Below, piece by piece: positions 24,072 through 36,910 of a DNA stretch of 64,000 nt. Location of the stretch: contig SKCR01017708.1 of the NCBI GenBank assembly GCA_019454045.1, forward strand, positions 186,001 through 250,000, read 5' to 3'. A model generated the notes under the pieces. That model saw only the letters and a list, made by a program, of their open reading frames with translations, made no database searches and was not told the origin of the DNA. This stretch comes from Zanthoxylum bungeanum (taxonomy: Eukaryota; Streptophyta; Magnoliopsida; Sapindales; Rutaceae). Position 1 is the stretch's first letter; the number at the start of each line of letters is the position of its first letter. Position numbers and translations under genes: made by a program.

Positions 24072-26022
24072 TGTTGGGAAAAAATAACCAAGCCCCAAGA
24101 TCAACAAGAACAAGCAAAATATATAAATACATGAATGAATAATTGAAGTATGGCGGAATCATACTCACAATACTTGAAAATGGATGCTTAGATGATGCGA
24201 AAACTCCTCCCTTGTGCAGTGAAGCTCTTGGCCAAGAAGAAAAGAGGGATTCCAAGTCGAGTTTGATCCTTCCAAGCTCAAGGATTAGCTTCCCATATCA
24301 CCTATGTATGATCCCTTGAAGGTGCTAGCCTTTGTTGTGATTTTGAATGCACAACTTCTTCAAATCTTGCCACAAAAATTGAAGAAAGGAGAGCCAAAAA
24401 CTGCTTGCAAGTTTCGGCAATGTGAGAGAGAAAAGTTGAATGATTTTTGTTACAAAAAATCAATTTATATTTATGCCATAATATTTATTAAATTAATAAT
24501 AAACTTAAGACACAAATCATGCAATGGCTTAGAGTGTCAAACACTCAATTTCCATGCAAAACCATTGAGTGCATTGTACACTATCTCCATGCAATGCATT
24601 AGAATTAAATAATGCATAATATGACATGTGTCATGTGGGCCCCACACGTTCCAAATGAAAGTGGGCCCATGTGCACTCACGCGTTCGGGTTCGATATTTC
24701 CGAAATACCGAACTTACGTCGCGACGTTAATTAAATCGAATTTAAATAAATAATGCGCCTAGCGAAATTATTATTTACGTCGCTAACGAATTAATTCTAA
24801 ATTAACTCGTTTGCCCGAATTAAAATCTAATTTTAATTTCGCGTCGAAATCGAATTTCGATTATTATATCGAATATAATAATTTTACGATTAATTCCAAA
24901 TTAATCGTTCTCTCTCTATGTATAGTACTTTATCCAAGATAAAGTCTCTCCGTAATTAATCCAAGATTAATCGAGTTTGAATCATACGTCATTGGTGAAT
25001 CTTCGGGAAGCGACCCAAGAGATCTCTGGATATGTTGGCAAGTAAATACGGCCGTCAGATTATCTGAATACGTACGTACCAAGTACTACGTTTTTTTACC
25101 GATTTACAAGACAAGGTTAGCCTCTAGCAAAACGCCATGCCTACCCAATTCTCCAGAAATATTCTTATTGGAATATAAGATCTATAACAGGCGTAGTATA
25201 CCGTAGTATAGTGTATATCGAACCAGTATCGGATGATCACATGTAAGGCCTGGGGCTGGAGATGTGTCTGCCCCGTACGATACACATATCGGACATCAAG
25301 CAACCAGTCTCTTTGAATCGGATAATCCTGACCTAGTCATATTATCCCGATGGTTGCAACCATTATATAGTACTAGTTCTGTATCCCTCGCGATCATCAT
25401 CTCCATATGTCTGAAGTGATACTTCCATCTTGACATCACACCCAATACACTATGATTCTCGATAAATCCAGAAGAGGTGTACACAGAACCCGTTAAAAAG
25501 CCTGGACCACCAAAACTAAAGTTTACCGATTGTCGTAAGTACTAGCGATGCAAGTCTCAGGTTAAGATCATATGCACCTACCCTGAAGCGGACTCCCATA
25601 GACACGCAGACATACTACCAATGGGATTCCGCGGGGTCTATCCAGAGCGAAGCTGTTTTCCGTACCATCGGTAAAAACAACCTCCTACCGCACTTGCATA
25701 AGTATCCTATACTTAAATATATGAGAACTATGCCGTTGTGCCCTCACAACATGCACAAGTGCAGTACTAGTCTATTCCGCATTATCGATGTCCAATCTCG
25801 ATAATACTACGACTAGAGATATTTAATGATTAAACCTTTATGGATTGATACCGTCTCATATCATCACAATCTGGAACTAATCATAGGGACTCTTACCATT
25901 TATATCAAAGTAAATAAATTACAAAACGGTAAAAGGCAATTTCATTACTACATAGTTAATTTTGTACAATAATACAATATCATTTACAAAATAGTGACGC
26001 TATGGGTCATAACTGTCTAACA
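24072..26022 (-). repeat. Cop-C 3' LTR
   Basis: 1951 bp, plus-strand ends TGTTGGG and CTAACA. Carries the conserved hairpin at 25781-25805, with one changed loop base and an intact stem. Nearly identical to 32068-34018, with occasional differences such as the run at 24072-24085 and single bases near 25110 and 25495. Confidence 0.95.
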
Positions 26023-26036
26023 ATCTCCCACTTGGC
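26023..26036 (-). other. Cop-C polypurine tract
   Basis: Complement reads 'ggccaagtgggagat' directly upstream of the 3' LTR. The same tract precedes the Cop-B 3' LTR. Confidence 0.8.
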
Positions 26037-27640
26037 CTATAGCCAGCCACTCAAGCATCTAATACCTGAACTATGTATGTGTCGCTCAAACTTTTCCCGA
26101 GGAATTATTTTCGTCAGCGGATCTGCAATGTTGTCCTCTGATGCGATCTTTTCGATCTTCACATCGCCACGATGTATGTCTCTCGAATCAGATGGAATCG
26201 TCGAAGAACATGTTTGGATCATTGATGAGACCTTGGTTCCTTATCCTGCGCTATGGCCCCGCTATTGTCACAATACAATAAAACGGGCTCAGCTGCTATG
26301 GAACTACCCTAATCCAACTAGGAATTTTCGGATCCAAACCGCTTCCTTTGCTGCTTCAGCTGCTGCAATGTACTTCGCTTCAGTTGTTGTTGATCGGCAA
26401 CAGTATCTTGCTTGGAAGATTTCCAGCTCACTGCTCGTTATTCAAGCAAAATATGTACCCGGTTGCGACTTGAAGTCGTCTCTGTCGGTTTGGAAACTTG
26501 CATCGGTATTACCCAGATACCTTCAAGTTCTCCATCTCCATAGATTAGAAAACATCCTTAGTTCTCTTAAGATACCTAAGGATACTCTTAACCGCCATCC
26601 AGTGATCCTTTCCTGGATCGGCCTGATATCGACTACACATGCTCAAAGCATAGGACACATCAGGGGTCGTGTACATATCCATGGCATACATTCGATCCAA
26701 ATGCCGAGGCGCCGAGGCGAACGGAGTCTGACTCAGTTGTTTCTCTCTCATCTTGTGGTTGTGTTTAGGACACATGTCCCTAGATAGATAGACGCCATGT
26801 GATGTTGGCAACAGTCCCCTCTTGGACTGATCCATGTTGAATCTCTTCAACACTTTATCAATATATGTACTCTGGGAGAGTCCAAGTAGCCTTCTAGATC
26901 TATCCATGTAGATCTTTATTCCTAGAATAAAAGCTGCTTCTCCCAGATCTTTCATGGAGAATTTCAATGAAAGCCAAGCTTTCACCGACGTTAACATGGG
27001 AATGTCATTGCCTATAAGCAATACATCGTCGACATAAAGGACAATAAAGTCAGTGCACTCCCACTAACCTTCTTATACACAAGGATCATCTACGTTTTGA
27101 ATGAAATCATATTCTTTTATGACCTCATCAAAACGTTGGTTCCATGACCTCGATGCTTGCTTCAGTCCATAAATGGACCGATTTAACTTACAAACCTTGT
27201 TTGCAAGTCTTGTGCGATAAAACCGTCAGGTTGTTGCATATAAACATCCTCCAACAGGTTTCCGTTAAGGAAAGCGGTTTTAACGTCCATCTGCCATATT
27301 TCGTAATCGTAATATGCAGCTATCGCAAGCATTATCCGAATGGATTTAATCATGGCAACGGGTGAGAAAGTTTCGTCATAATCAACTCCAAGTTGTTGAC
27401 GATACCCCTTCGCTACGAGCCTAGCTTTGTACGTTTGTACGTTGCCATCCATGTCGGTCTTCTTCTTGAAGACCCATTTGCATCCAATAGGCTTTACGCC
27501 TTCTGGTGCATCAACTAGTGTCCAAACTTGGTTGGTATACATGGAATCCATTTCGGCCTCATGGCCTCTTGCCATAAAGTGGATTCGATACATTGTATCA
27601 CTTCCTCATACGTAGCCGGTTCAGTATCCTCAATAAGATT
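26037..27640 (-). pseudogene. Cop-C reverse transcriptase and RNase H, broken
   Basis: From 27640 downward: palm and fingers (VDAPEGVKPIGCKWVFKKK, YKARLVAKGYRQ, DVKTAFLNGNLLEDVY; 27183-27593), the catalytic YVDD (27025-27036), then LGIKIYMDRSRRLLGLSQ and ALSMCSRYQADPG (26545-27021). A degraded RNase H region follows, ending in IASEDNIADPLTKIIPREKF (26037-26222). It made element cDNA from RNA. The frame changes near 27180, 27040, 26700 and within RNase H, so it cannot make a full enzyme even though the YVDD box is intact. Confidence 0.9.
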
Positions 27641-27859
27641 AATATCTACATGATGAGATCAGGAATCCATACCCTCAGGTATTACCCTGACTCTCTCCGA
27701 CCTACGTAGTCCTTGTGTAATTGAAGATTGTGGTTCAGTCTCATCCTGGATAGACTGTTCATGTTCCGTTCTCGATTCATTGCCAGGAGGACAGTATCAC
27801 TACGACTTTCCATCGAGTTCTACTTTCCTCCCACTAAACACTTGCATTTAGGAATTCCT

Positions 27860-29110
27860 CTCAAGGAAAACCACATGTAGAGCAACAAATACTTTGTTCT
27901 CTTGTGGTAATAGAAGTAATATCATTTGGTTTCCCTAGGATATCCAACAAATAGGCATTTATCTGATTTGGGTTCAAGTTTGGTACCTTCCAAACGTTGA
28001 CGTATGCCCAGCAACCCCAAATCTTCAGGAATGAGAAACCTGGTTTCTTTCCTGTCCATATCTCATATGGAGTCTGTTCAACAGACTTTGACGGAACCCT
28101 ATTCAAAATAAGAATTGCACTTTCTAATGCATGTCCCCAGAAGGATATAGGTAGCTCAGTGCGACTCATCATCGACCCTACCATGTCAAGCAAGGTACGG
28201 TTTCTCGTTCAGACAACACCATTTAATTGTGGTGTTCCAGGAGGAGTCCATTGTGAAAGAATACCATATTCTTTCAAGTAATCTTGAAACTCATTACTTA
28301 AGTATTCGCCACCACGGTCCAACCGTAATGTCTTAATACTCTTGCCTGTTTGTTTTTCAACTTCGTGTCGAAACTCTTTGAATTCTCAAAATTTTCCGAC
28401 TTGTGCATCATTAGATACACATAACCATAACGCGATGCATCATCCGTAAAGGTTACGAAGTATCTATATCCATCTCTAGCCTGGCTAGACATGGGCCCAC
28501 AAACGTCACTATGAACGAGGGCTAACAGTTCAGTGGCGCGTTCACCTTTACCACTAAAAGGTGATTTAGGCATTTTGCTTAATAAACAAGATTCGCAGAC
28601 GTCATATGAATTTGGATCAAATCCGTCCAAGTACCCACTCTTCGAAAGTGTGGATATGCGAGTCTTGTTGATGTGTCCCAGACGACAATGCCACAAATAA
28701 GTTCTTTCCTTTGGATTACTCAGTTTGAGCCTTTTGTTTGTTATTTTACGTTTTGGAGATTTATTTATATTCAAAATATAAAGACCATTATTTGCATCGG
28801 CTGTGCAAATTCTTGCATCATCTTTATATAAATAACACCTGGTGTTTTTAAATACAAAAGTGTACCCATACTGGGTTAACAAAGATACATAAATAATATT
28901 CCTAGTTAAACTAGGAACAAAATAACAGTCATTTAGTTTAAGTACATGCCCCGAGGGCAGTTCCAAAACAAAAATGCCTACGGCCAAAACAGCAACAAAA
29001 GTTCCATTTCCAACTCGTAGATCTACCTCCCCCGAAGCCAGTCTCCTGCTATCATGCAGATCCTGCACATCAGTACAAATATGAGAACCACAGCCAGAAT
29101 CAAAAATCCA
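27860..29110 (-). pseudogene. Cop-C protease end and integrase, broken
   Basis: Read from 29110 downward, the aspartic protease begins with DSG (29093-29101) followed by CGSHICTD and a long open stretch (28298-29068). The pre-integrase zinc finger is WHCRLGHINKTRIS, then CESC. The integrase core has LVHSDVCGPM (first Asp). The frame is lost near 28390, and the core C-terminal part (PISFWGHALESAI, YEIWTGKKPGFSF) is at 27861-28193. Order protease-integrase-reverse transcriptase confirms Copia. Confidence 0.88.
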
Positions 29111-30001
29111 ATTTTATTAAGACTAGAAGTAGTCATATTTATCTCAATAACAACACATACCTGAGGCCGGTGCCTTGCCCGCCTGTATGTCCTCCTTGTG
29201 TCCCTTGTTCATGCGGCAGTCACGCTTCCAGTGACCTTTCTTGCCGTATTTCAGGCAAACATCTTGAGACTTGTCCCTTGGCTTCCCAGAAGCCTTTGTT
29301 GACTTGGCCTTGCCTTTGTTTCTATGCTTTTTCTTCTTAACACCCCAGTTGCCTTGAGCCCAGCTTTCAGCGTTTGAGATGTTGATGCAAAGTGCGCCTC
29401 GCGCTTGTTGCCTTTCAAAAGCTCTTTCTCTGACTCCTTGAGAATCGATAATAACTCTCCAAGAGTATCATCCGAATTCATTAATTTGTAGTTGATGACA
29501 ATTTGTTTCCAAGTATCGGGTAGTGACTGTAGTAGAAGTTAATCTATAGACAGCTCAGCCTCCAAGACTATACCCATATTAGCCAATTCATCAATATCGG
29601 CTATCATTTGAGTCCCATGACCTCAACAGAACTACCATCAGTCATACGGGAGCGAAATATTTCTTCACTAACTCGTACCTCGCCATCCGCTTTATTAGTG
29701 CGGTGAAGATCTTGCAATCTTGCCATCATATTATAAGGATCCAAGTCCCTATTCTTGCAGCGAAAGTGTTGAGTCATTGAAGCAAGCATGATCGACTGAG
29801 CCGTGTCACATCATCACTGTGAGTTTTCCATAACTCCAGCTCAAGTGGCTCAGTGGCTTAGGCCCGAGAGGTTTTTGTATCGAATACAGTATCCTCCGCC
29901 CCAAGGACTATCCTTAGGTTCATTTCCCAATCGGCGAAGTTGGTGCCCTTGAACACATTATCACCCATGATTATGTCACGGACATTTCCTTTGTTTGCCA
30001 T
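29111..30001 (-). pseudogene. Cop-C gag, broken
   Basis: ATG at 30001 (complement) opens MANKGNVRDIIMGDNVFKG. UBN2-type capsid words follow (ASMTQHFRCKNRDLDPYNMM, 29604-29789) and a Lys-rich linker (ESEKELLKGNKREAHFAS, 29251-29481). The zinc knuckle has its second Cys replaced by Tyr (VCLKYGKKGHWKRDC, about 29213-29260). Stops and frame changes occur near 29600, 29540 and 29340. Confidence 0.85.
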
Positions 30002-32050
30002 CTTAACTACGATAATCTAATTATCTAGTTAACGATATGTGGGTACAGTCAAACTGTTACATAAAAAAATAACATTGTATTAGTCCAACTAATGTGTAAA
30101 TATTGACAATAAGTTGTGTAAGCGCGTAAAGCTAAGTATCTGAACGATAATTGCAAATTCAATACTAGTCTCCCCACTATTTCTGCAAGTCTCTAACCCT
30201 CTGTTGAGTACTCGGGAAATCCAATTTCCTAGTGGGCTAGGATCCCGTTAAATAACACACAACCTTGACTTTGGCCAACAAATTGTATGATATTTAACTA
30301 GGTAGATCTCGAAGATCAATTGGATCCCATCCAATTCCTAGATCCGGTAGGTGGACATCTAAGTCCGAAACATATACATATGTCAATGCATCCAATACAT
30401 TTCCTAACCATTTCCTCTGAATCAACTAAGCCTTGGCTTTGGCAAAACAAACCTAATTATTCCAGTTAAGCGGGACCCATTGACGAGGAAAGTTTCGTAA
30501 TCAATGTCGATGGACAAGAAGTGATCTTGACTTTGGCAACAAATCACAACTTGGACAGGACACCGATGTGGAACAAAACTCTCATGATTCAAACACATCC
30601 TCAATTGGACAAAGGTCTTGACTTTGGCCAACAAACCAATACCAATTTCGGATCTTGAGAAAGAATCATTCAACGGAAGGAAAATCGCTTAACTTAATAT
30701 TGTTTGAGGGATTTTTCGCGTAATTGGAAACCAATTAATTTATCTTTGTTAGGTCTCATCATCATACACCCTTAAGCATGCTTCTAAAACATCATAAAGC
30801 GCGTAAAGTAAAGTAATAGCGATATACGGATGGATATGAACAACAACTTGGTCCTAGAACAAATCACTCCCTTTTCCTCTCCCCGCTAGCACTATTCTAC
30901 TCTTACCCAATTACATAATACAATAAGAGAAACCTCATTTACATTGAGGGGAATTAGGTGAGAAGAGAATACAAAGAGACAATAAGAGAAAGGCTGGACA
31001 CGCATGTCCAATTTATAAATTCTAAATTTACAATAATTTCTAAAATTACCCTTCCCTTCTAATATCCATCCGATATACACTATTCATACATCACATCCAC
31101 ATTCATTCATTCAAGGCATGTTATACAACCAATCAAATCCAATTAATTAGTCTTTAATTAGGTGACAATACAATGTTCAAACAATTGTTTGCATTTGCGC
31201 GAGTCCAACTCAATTTGAGAATAAATACTTATAGTATAAATTCACGAATTATATCGAACTACTCGTTAAATCCAATTTAAGTCGTATTCAATACTAATCC
31301 TTTTATTTAATTCTAAATTAAATATTTACACTTTTATTGTGCTTTTATAACTTAGATTCCAAATCTAATACAATCGGGTCTCAAAGCCCAACTAACATCT
31401 AATGTCCGTTAAATTAAAGTCCGATGGGCTTTCAATTGATTTCTTTAGGCTTGGGTTTTGGTCAATGTATGGGTCAAACCCAATTACCAAGCCCAATAAG
31501 GAATCACCCTCATATGCCATAAAATCAATATCAAGCCCATAAGGCCCAATTAAACTTAAGCCCAACTAACCAAATTTTAAAATTCCAAATTTTAATAACT
31601 TAATTAATTAAAGTGTATTATCATGATTAATCCTTTAAATCAATATTCCCAAAATATCAAATTAATCCATTAATCATATTTTTATCTTAAATATATGTCC
31701 AACATTATTTAATCAAAAAATCAAGTCCCTAATCCTCCATCAAGCATTCGGCCAAGGTGATTAAAATGGTTCCGATTTCGTTTTCAATCCAATCGAGTTA
31801 CAAATCATCATTCCATATTGTTTCAAGTCATCTAATGTCTTAAAATTAAAAAATCATCTAGTCCATATGCTTGCATGTATTCGGCCAGCCTCATTTGGGT
31901 TGGAAAAATTAATCCAATTTATTTTCCATGAAATTGATGATGTATAATCTAAATAACATACATCTAAGCATATTTAATCAAGCAAACTAATCAAATCATG
32001 CTTCATACAATTTTCCCCAAATAACATCCTAATATATTTGCATGCTCTTT
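30002..32050 (-). other. Cop-C leader
   Basis: Non-coding, collinear with the Cop-B leader. The complement carries the same 'ttggccaaagtcaagg'-like words near 30270, 30520 and 30620. No supported gene. Confidence 0.75.
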
Positions 32051-32066
32051 AAGCTCAATGATACCA
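32051..32066 (-). other. Cop-C primer-binding site
   Basis: Complement TGGTATCATTGAGCTT, one base from the 5' LTR. It is a degenerate initiator tRNA-Met site like that of Cop-B. Confidence 0.8.
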
Positions 32067-32067
32067 T

Positions 32068-34018
32068 TGTTGGAAAAAATAACCAAGCCCACAAGATCAA
32101 CAAGAACAAGCAAAATATATAAATACATGAATGAATAAATTGAAGTATGGCGGAATCATACTCACAATACTTGAAAATGGAGCTTAGATGATGCGAAAAC
32201 TCCTCCCTTGTGCAGTGAAGCTCTCGGCCAAGAAGAAAAGAGGGATTCCAAGTCGAGTTTGATCCTTCCAAGCTCAAGGATTAGCTTCCCATATCACCTA
32301 TGTATGATCCCTTGAAGGTGCTAGCCTTTGTTGTGATTTTGAATGCACAACTTCTTCTTCAATCTTGCCACAAAAATTGAAGAAAGGAGAGCCAAAAACT
32401 GCTTGCAAGTTTCGGCAATGTGAGAGAGAAAAGTTGAATGATTTTTGTTACAAAAAATCAATTTATATTTATGCCATAATATTTATTAAATTAATAATAA
32501 ACTTATGACACAAATCATGCAATGGCTTAGAGTGTCAAACACTCAATTTCCATGCAAAACCATTGAGTGCATTGTACACTATCTCCATGCAATGCATTAG
32601 AATTAAATAATGCATAATATGACATGTGTCATGTGGGCCCCACACGTTTCCAAATGAAAGTGGGCCCACGTGCACTCACGCGTTCGGGTTCGATATTTAC
32701 GAAATACCGAACTTACGTCGCGACGTTAATTAAATCGAATTTAAATAAATAATTGCGCCTAGCGAAATTATTATTTACGTCGCTAACGAATTAATTCTAA
32801 ATTAACTCGTTTGCCCGAATTAAAATCTAATTTTAATTTCGCGTCGAAATCGAATTTCGATTATTATATCGAATATAATAATTTTACGATTAATTCCAAA
32901 TTAATCGTTCTCTCTCTATGTATAGTACTTTATCCAAGATAAAGTCTCTCCGTAATTAATCCAAGATTAATCGAGTTTGAATCATACGTCATTGGTGAAT
33001 CTTCGGGAAGCGACCCAAGAGATCTCTGGATATGTTGGCAGTAAATACGGCCGTCAGATTATCTGAATACGTACGTACCAAGTACTACGTTTTTACCGAT
33101 TTACAAGACAAGGTTAGCCTCTAGCAAAACGCCATGCCTACCCAATTCTCCAGAAATATTCTTATTGGAATATAAGATCTATAACAGGCATAGTATACCG
33201 TAGTATAGTGTATATCGAACCAGTATCGGATGATCACATGTAAGGCCTGGGGCTGGAGATGTGTCTGCCCCGTACGATACACATATCGGACATCAAGCAA
33301 CCAGTCTCTTTGAATCGGATAATCCTGACCTAGTCATATTATCCCGATGGTTGCAACCATTATAGAGTACTAGTTCTGTATCCCTCGCGATCATCATCTC
33401 CATATGTCTGAAGTGATACTTCCATCTTGACATCACACCCAATACACTATGATTCTCGATAAATCCAGAAGAGGTGTACACAGAACCCGTTAAAGCCCTG
33501 GACCACCAAAACTAAAGTTTACCGATTGTCGTAAGTACTAGCGATGCAAGTCTCAGGTTAATATCATATGCACCTACCCTGAAGCGGACTCCCATAGACA
33601 CGCAGACATACTACCAATGGGATTCCGCGGGGTCTATCCAGAGCGAAGCTGTTTTCCGTACCATCGGTAAAACACAACCTCCTACCGCACTTGCATAAGT
33701 ATCCTATACTTAAATATATGAGAACTATGCCGTTGTGCCCTCACAACATGCACAAGTGCAGTACTAGTCTATTCCGCATTATCGATGTCCAATCTCGATA
33801 ATACTACGACTAGGGATATTTAATGATTAAACCTTTATGGATTGATACCGTCTCATATCATCACAATCCGGAACTAATCATAGGGACTCTTACCATTTAT
33901 ATCAAAGTAAATAAATTACAAAACGGTAAAAGGCAATTTCATTACACATAGTTAATTTTGTACAATAATACAATATCATTTACAAAATAGTGACGCTATG
34001 GGTCATAACTGTCTAACA
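32068..34018 (-). repeat. Cop-C 5' LTR
   Basis: 1951 bp, same length as the 3' LTR. Hairpin at 33778-33802. On the minus strand it begins TGTTAGACAG and ends TTCCAACA. Confidence 0.95.
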
Positions 34019-34788
34019 GAGAGAATGTCTTCAACGGCACTAACTTCTTCTTCGATTGGGAACTCAATCTAAGGATAGTCCTTGGATCTAAGAGGCTTCT
34101 ATATACTATAGAGAGACCTTTCGAGCCTAAGCCCACTGCTGATCAATTACTCGAACTAGAGCTTTGGAAGACTCATAGTGACGACAATGCAACTACTCAG
34201 GCGATTATGCTTGCTGCTATGACTCAGCAATTTCGTCGACAAAACAAGGGATTGGATCCCTATAACATGTTGGCGAAGTTGCACGATTTGCATCGATCTA
34301 ACCTAGGGTCGCAACGATATGAGTTACAGAAGAAGCTCTTCTGTGCTCGGATGTCGAAGCGTACGTCTGTGGAACATCACGTGACACAGATGATTGCTGA
34401 TATTGACCAGCTTGGACATATGGGGATAGTCTTTGAGATAGAGACTTCGATAGATTTGATCTTGCAGTCTCTCCCCGACACTTGAAGCGGGGTCATCATG
34501 AACTACAACATGATAAACCAAGAGCAGACTCTTGGAGAGCTGATGTCCTCACTGCGTGAGGCCGAGAAGCAGCTCCAAAAGGGTAAAAAGCGTGAGGCGC
34601 ACTTTTCATCGACATCTCATTCACCGAGGGGTGGGCCCAAGGCGACTGGAGGTGTGAAAAAGAAAAAGCATAAGAAGAATGGTAAGGGTAAATCGTCAAA
34701 GGCTTTTGGGAAGCCGAAGGACAAGTCTTAAGATGTTTACCTCCAGTGCGGGAAGCTGGGTCATTGGAAAAGTGACTGCCGCGAGTAC
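34019..34788 (+). pseudogene. Cop-B gag, main part, broken
   Basis: Resumes with ENVFNGTNF and runs through a UBN2-type capsid region (LAAMTQQFRRQNKGLDPYNM), a Lys-rich segment (KKKKHKKNGKGK) and a zinc knuckle whose first Cys is Tyr (YLQCGKLGHWKSDC, about 34740-34780). In-frame stops are at 34483-34485 and 34729-34731. The protein would have coated the element RNA in virus-like particles. Confidence 0.87.
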
Positions 34789-36234
34789 ATGGTGCTCCAG
34801 AAGGAGATAAAGGCGGGCAAGACACCGGCCTCAGGTATATTTGTTATAGAAATAAACATGACTACTTCTAGTTTTAAAAAATGGATTTTTGATTCTGGTT
34901 TTGGTACTCACATTTGTACTGATGTGCAGGATCTGTGGATTAGCATGAAACTGGCGTTAGGGGAGATTGATCTGCGTGTTGGAAATAGGACATCAGTTGC
35001 CGTTTTGGCCGTGGGCACTTATGTTTTGGAACTTCCATCGGGGCATATACTTGAACTTTTGGACTGTTATTATGTACCTAGTTTGACTAGGAATATTATT
35101 TCTGTATCTATGTTAACCCAATGTGGGTATACTTTTGTATTTCGAAACACTGGGTGTTTTATGTATAAAAATGATATAGAAATTTGCACTACTTTTGTAA
35201 ATAATGGTCTTTATATTTTGAATATAACTCAATCTCAAACATATTCTGTAACAAACAAAAGACTTAAAGTTAGTCATAAAGATGAAACTTATATGTGGCA
35301 TTGTAGTCTGGGACACATAAACAAGACTCGCATATCCACACTTTCGAAGAGTGGGTACTTGGACATATTTGATCCAAATTCATATGACTTCTGCGAATCT
35401 TGCTTATTAGGTAAAATGCCTAAGTCACCTTTTAGCGGTAAAGGTATACGTGCCACCGAACTGTTAGCCCTTGTTCATAGTGACGTTTGTGGGCCCATGT
35501 CTAGCCCGGCTAGAGGTTGATACGAATACTTTGTAACCTTTACGGATGATGCATCGCGTTATGGTTATGTGTATCTTATGAGACACAAGTCAGAAACCTT
35601 TGAGAAATTCAAAGAATTTCGACACGAAGTTGAAAAACAGACCGGCAAGAGTATTAAGACATTACGGCCGGACCATGGTGGTGAATACTTGAACAATGAG
35701 TTTCTTGACTACTTGAAAGAATATGGTATTCTTTCACAGTGGACTCCTCCTGGAACACCGCAATTAAATGGTATGTCCAAACGGAGAAACTGAACTTTGT
35801 TAGACATGGTAAGGTCGATGATGAGTCGCACTGAGCTACCTATTTCCTTATGGGGATATGCATTAAACAGTGCAATACTTATTTTGAATAAGGTTCCGTC
35901 AAAATCTCTTCAACAGACTGCGTATGAGATATGGACAGGAAAGAAACCAGGTTTCTCATTCCTGAAGATTTGGGGATGCTAGGCATACATCAAACGTTTG
36001 GAAGGTACCAAACTTGAACCCAAATTGGATAAATGCCTATTCGTAGGATATCCTAGGGAAACCAAAGGATATTACTTCTATCACCCACAAGAGAACAAAG
36101 TATTTATTGCTCTACATGCGGTTTTCCTTGAGAAGAAATTCCTAAATGCAGTGGTTAGTGGGAGGAAAGTAGAACTCGATGAAAATCGGAGTGATACTGT
36201 TCCTGGCATAGAATCCTCAATGGAACATGAACAG
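34789..36234 (+). pseudogene. Cop-B protease and integrase, broken
   Basis: The protease motif DSG is at 34891-34899 (residue 35 of this open stretch) followed by FGTHICTD. The pre-integrase finger is WHCSLGHINKTRIS...CESC (35295-35402). The integrase core has LVHSDVCGPM (Asp), LRPDHGGEYLN (Asp) and PPGTPQLNGMSKRRN, where the usual Glu of the 'NG-x-x-E-R' box is not present. Then come ISLWGYALNSAI and YEIWTGKKPGFSF. Stops are at 35518, 35791 and 35980. The reading is cut at 36234 by the MITE and continues at 36911. Confidence 0.88.
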
Positions 36235-36902
36235 TAGGGGTGTTCACGGTGCGGTTCGGGGTGATTTTTTCATTTTTTACTTCAAACCGCGCGGGTTGGC
36301 GGCTTGGGAAATTAGAAAACGAAACCTCAAATTTGATAAGGAAAACCGCGGCGGTTCGGGTTGGCGGTTCAGCGGTTTGGGCGGTTCGGGTCGGCGGTTT
36401 GGATTATAAAGTTTTTAGCTAATGACCGGGAAGATATTAAATTATCATCATATGCAACTATAACCTACCATCAACAAAAGAAGGGAAAACAAATACTGCA
36501 ACTTCAGAAATGAGAGGTAATACATGATTTATGAAGAAAGAGTAAAGTGCAATTCTGCAAGATCCCAGTTCTATGTTGAAGGGAGTGACTAGAGAGTTCC
36601 CTAATTTTCTATTGACACTCATCCTATATTTGTTGCTTTACCAATAAAAGTGCAAACCTTATAAAGCTTCAAGTCAGCAAGCTGTTCTAATTCTTTGTAA
36701 GACTCTTATCCACTAAAATAAACTTGGAATGTCTTGACTAAAATTTACGGTTTGGGCAGTTTGACATGGGCCAAAACCGCACACCGACCCAAAATTTGCG
36801 ATTCAATTCGGTGCGGTTCAAAACCATTTTTAATATTTTTTCAAACCGCGTGGTGTGGTTCGGTGCGGTTCGCGGTTTGACCCAAAATTGTGTTCACCCC
36901 TA
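36235..36902 (+). mobile_element. MITE-1: hAT-type non-autonomous DNA transposon
   Basis: 668 bp with terminal inverted repeats TAGGGGTGTTCAC / TAGGGGTGAACAC (11 of 13 match) and a perfect 8-bp target duplication ATGAACAG (36227-36234 and 36903-36910). The 8-bp duplication and TAGGGGTG ends are typical of hAT elements. Subterminal regions are rich in 'gcggttcgg' and, at the other end, its complement 'ccgaaccgc'-type words, giving a longer imperfect inverted structure. No transposase is encoded. It interrupts Cop-B between integrase and reverse transcriptase. Orientation is arbitrary. Confidence 0.93.
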
Positions 36903-36910
36903 ATGAACAG

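Larger units (their letters stand above)
24072..34018 (-). mobile_element. Cop-C: full-length decayed Copia element, antisense inside Cop-B gag
   Basis: Minus-strand element 9947 bp long, with two LTRs of 1951 bp each and Copia domain order. It is a close sibling of Cop-B: the same LTR core, leader and protein words. The target duplication is imperfect: GAGC at 24068-24071 against GAGA at 34019-34022. The uninterrupted Cop-B sequence must have been ATCATGGGAGAGAATG, which fits a 4-bp duplication with one later change. Equal LTR lengths and few visible differences indicate a younger age than Cop-B. All coding parts contain stops or frameshifts. Confidence 0.93.

Noticed and set aside
26002..26787. 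261-residue plus-strand frame
   Set aside because: It is antisense to the Cop-C RNase H and reverse transcriptase region. No own motif.
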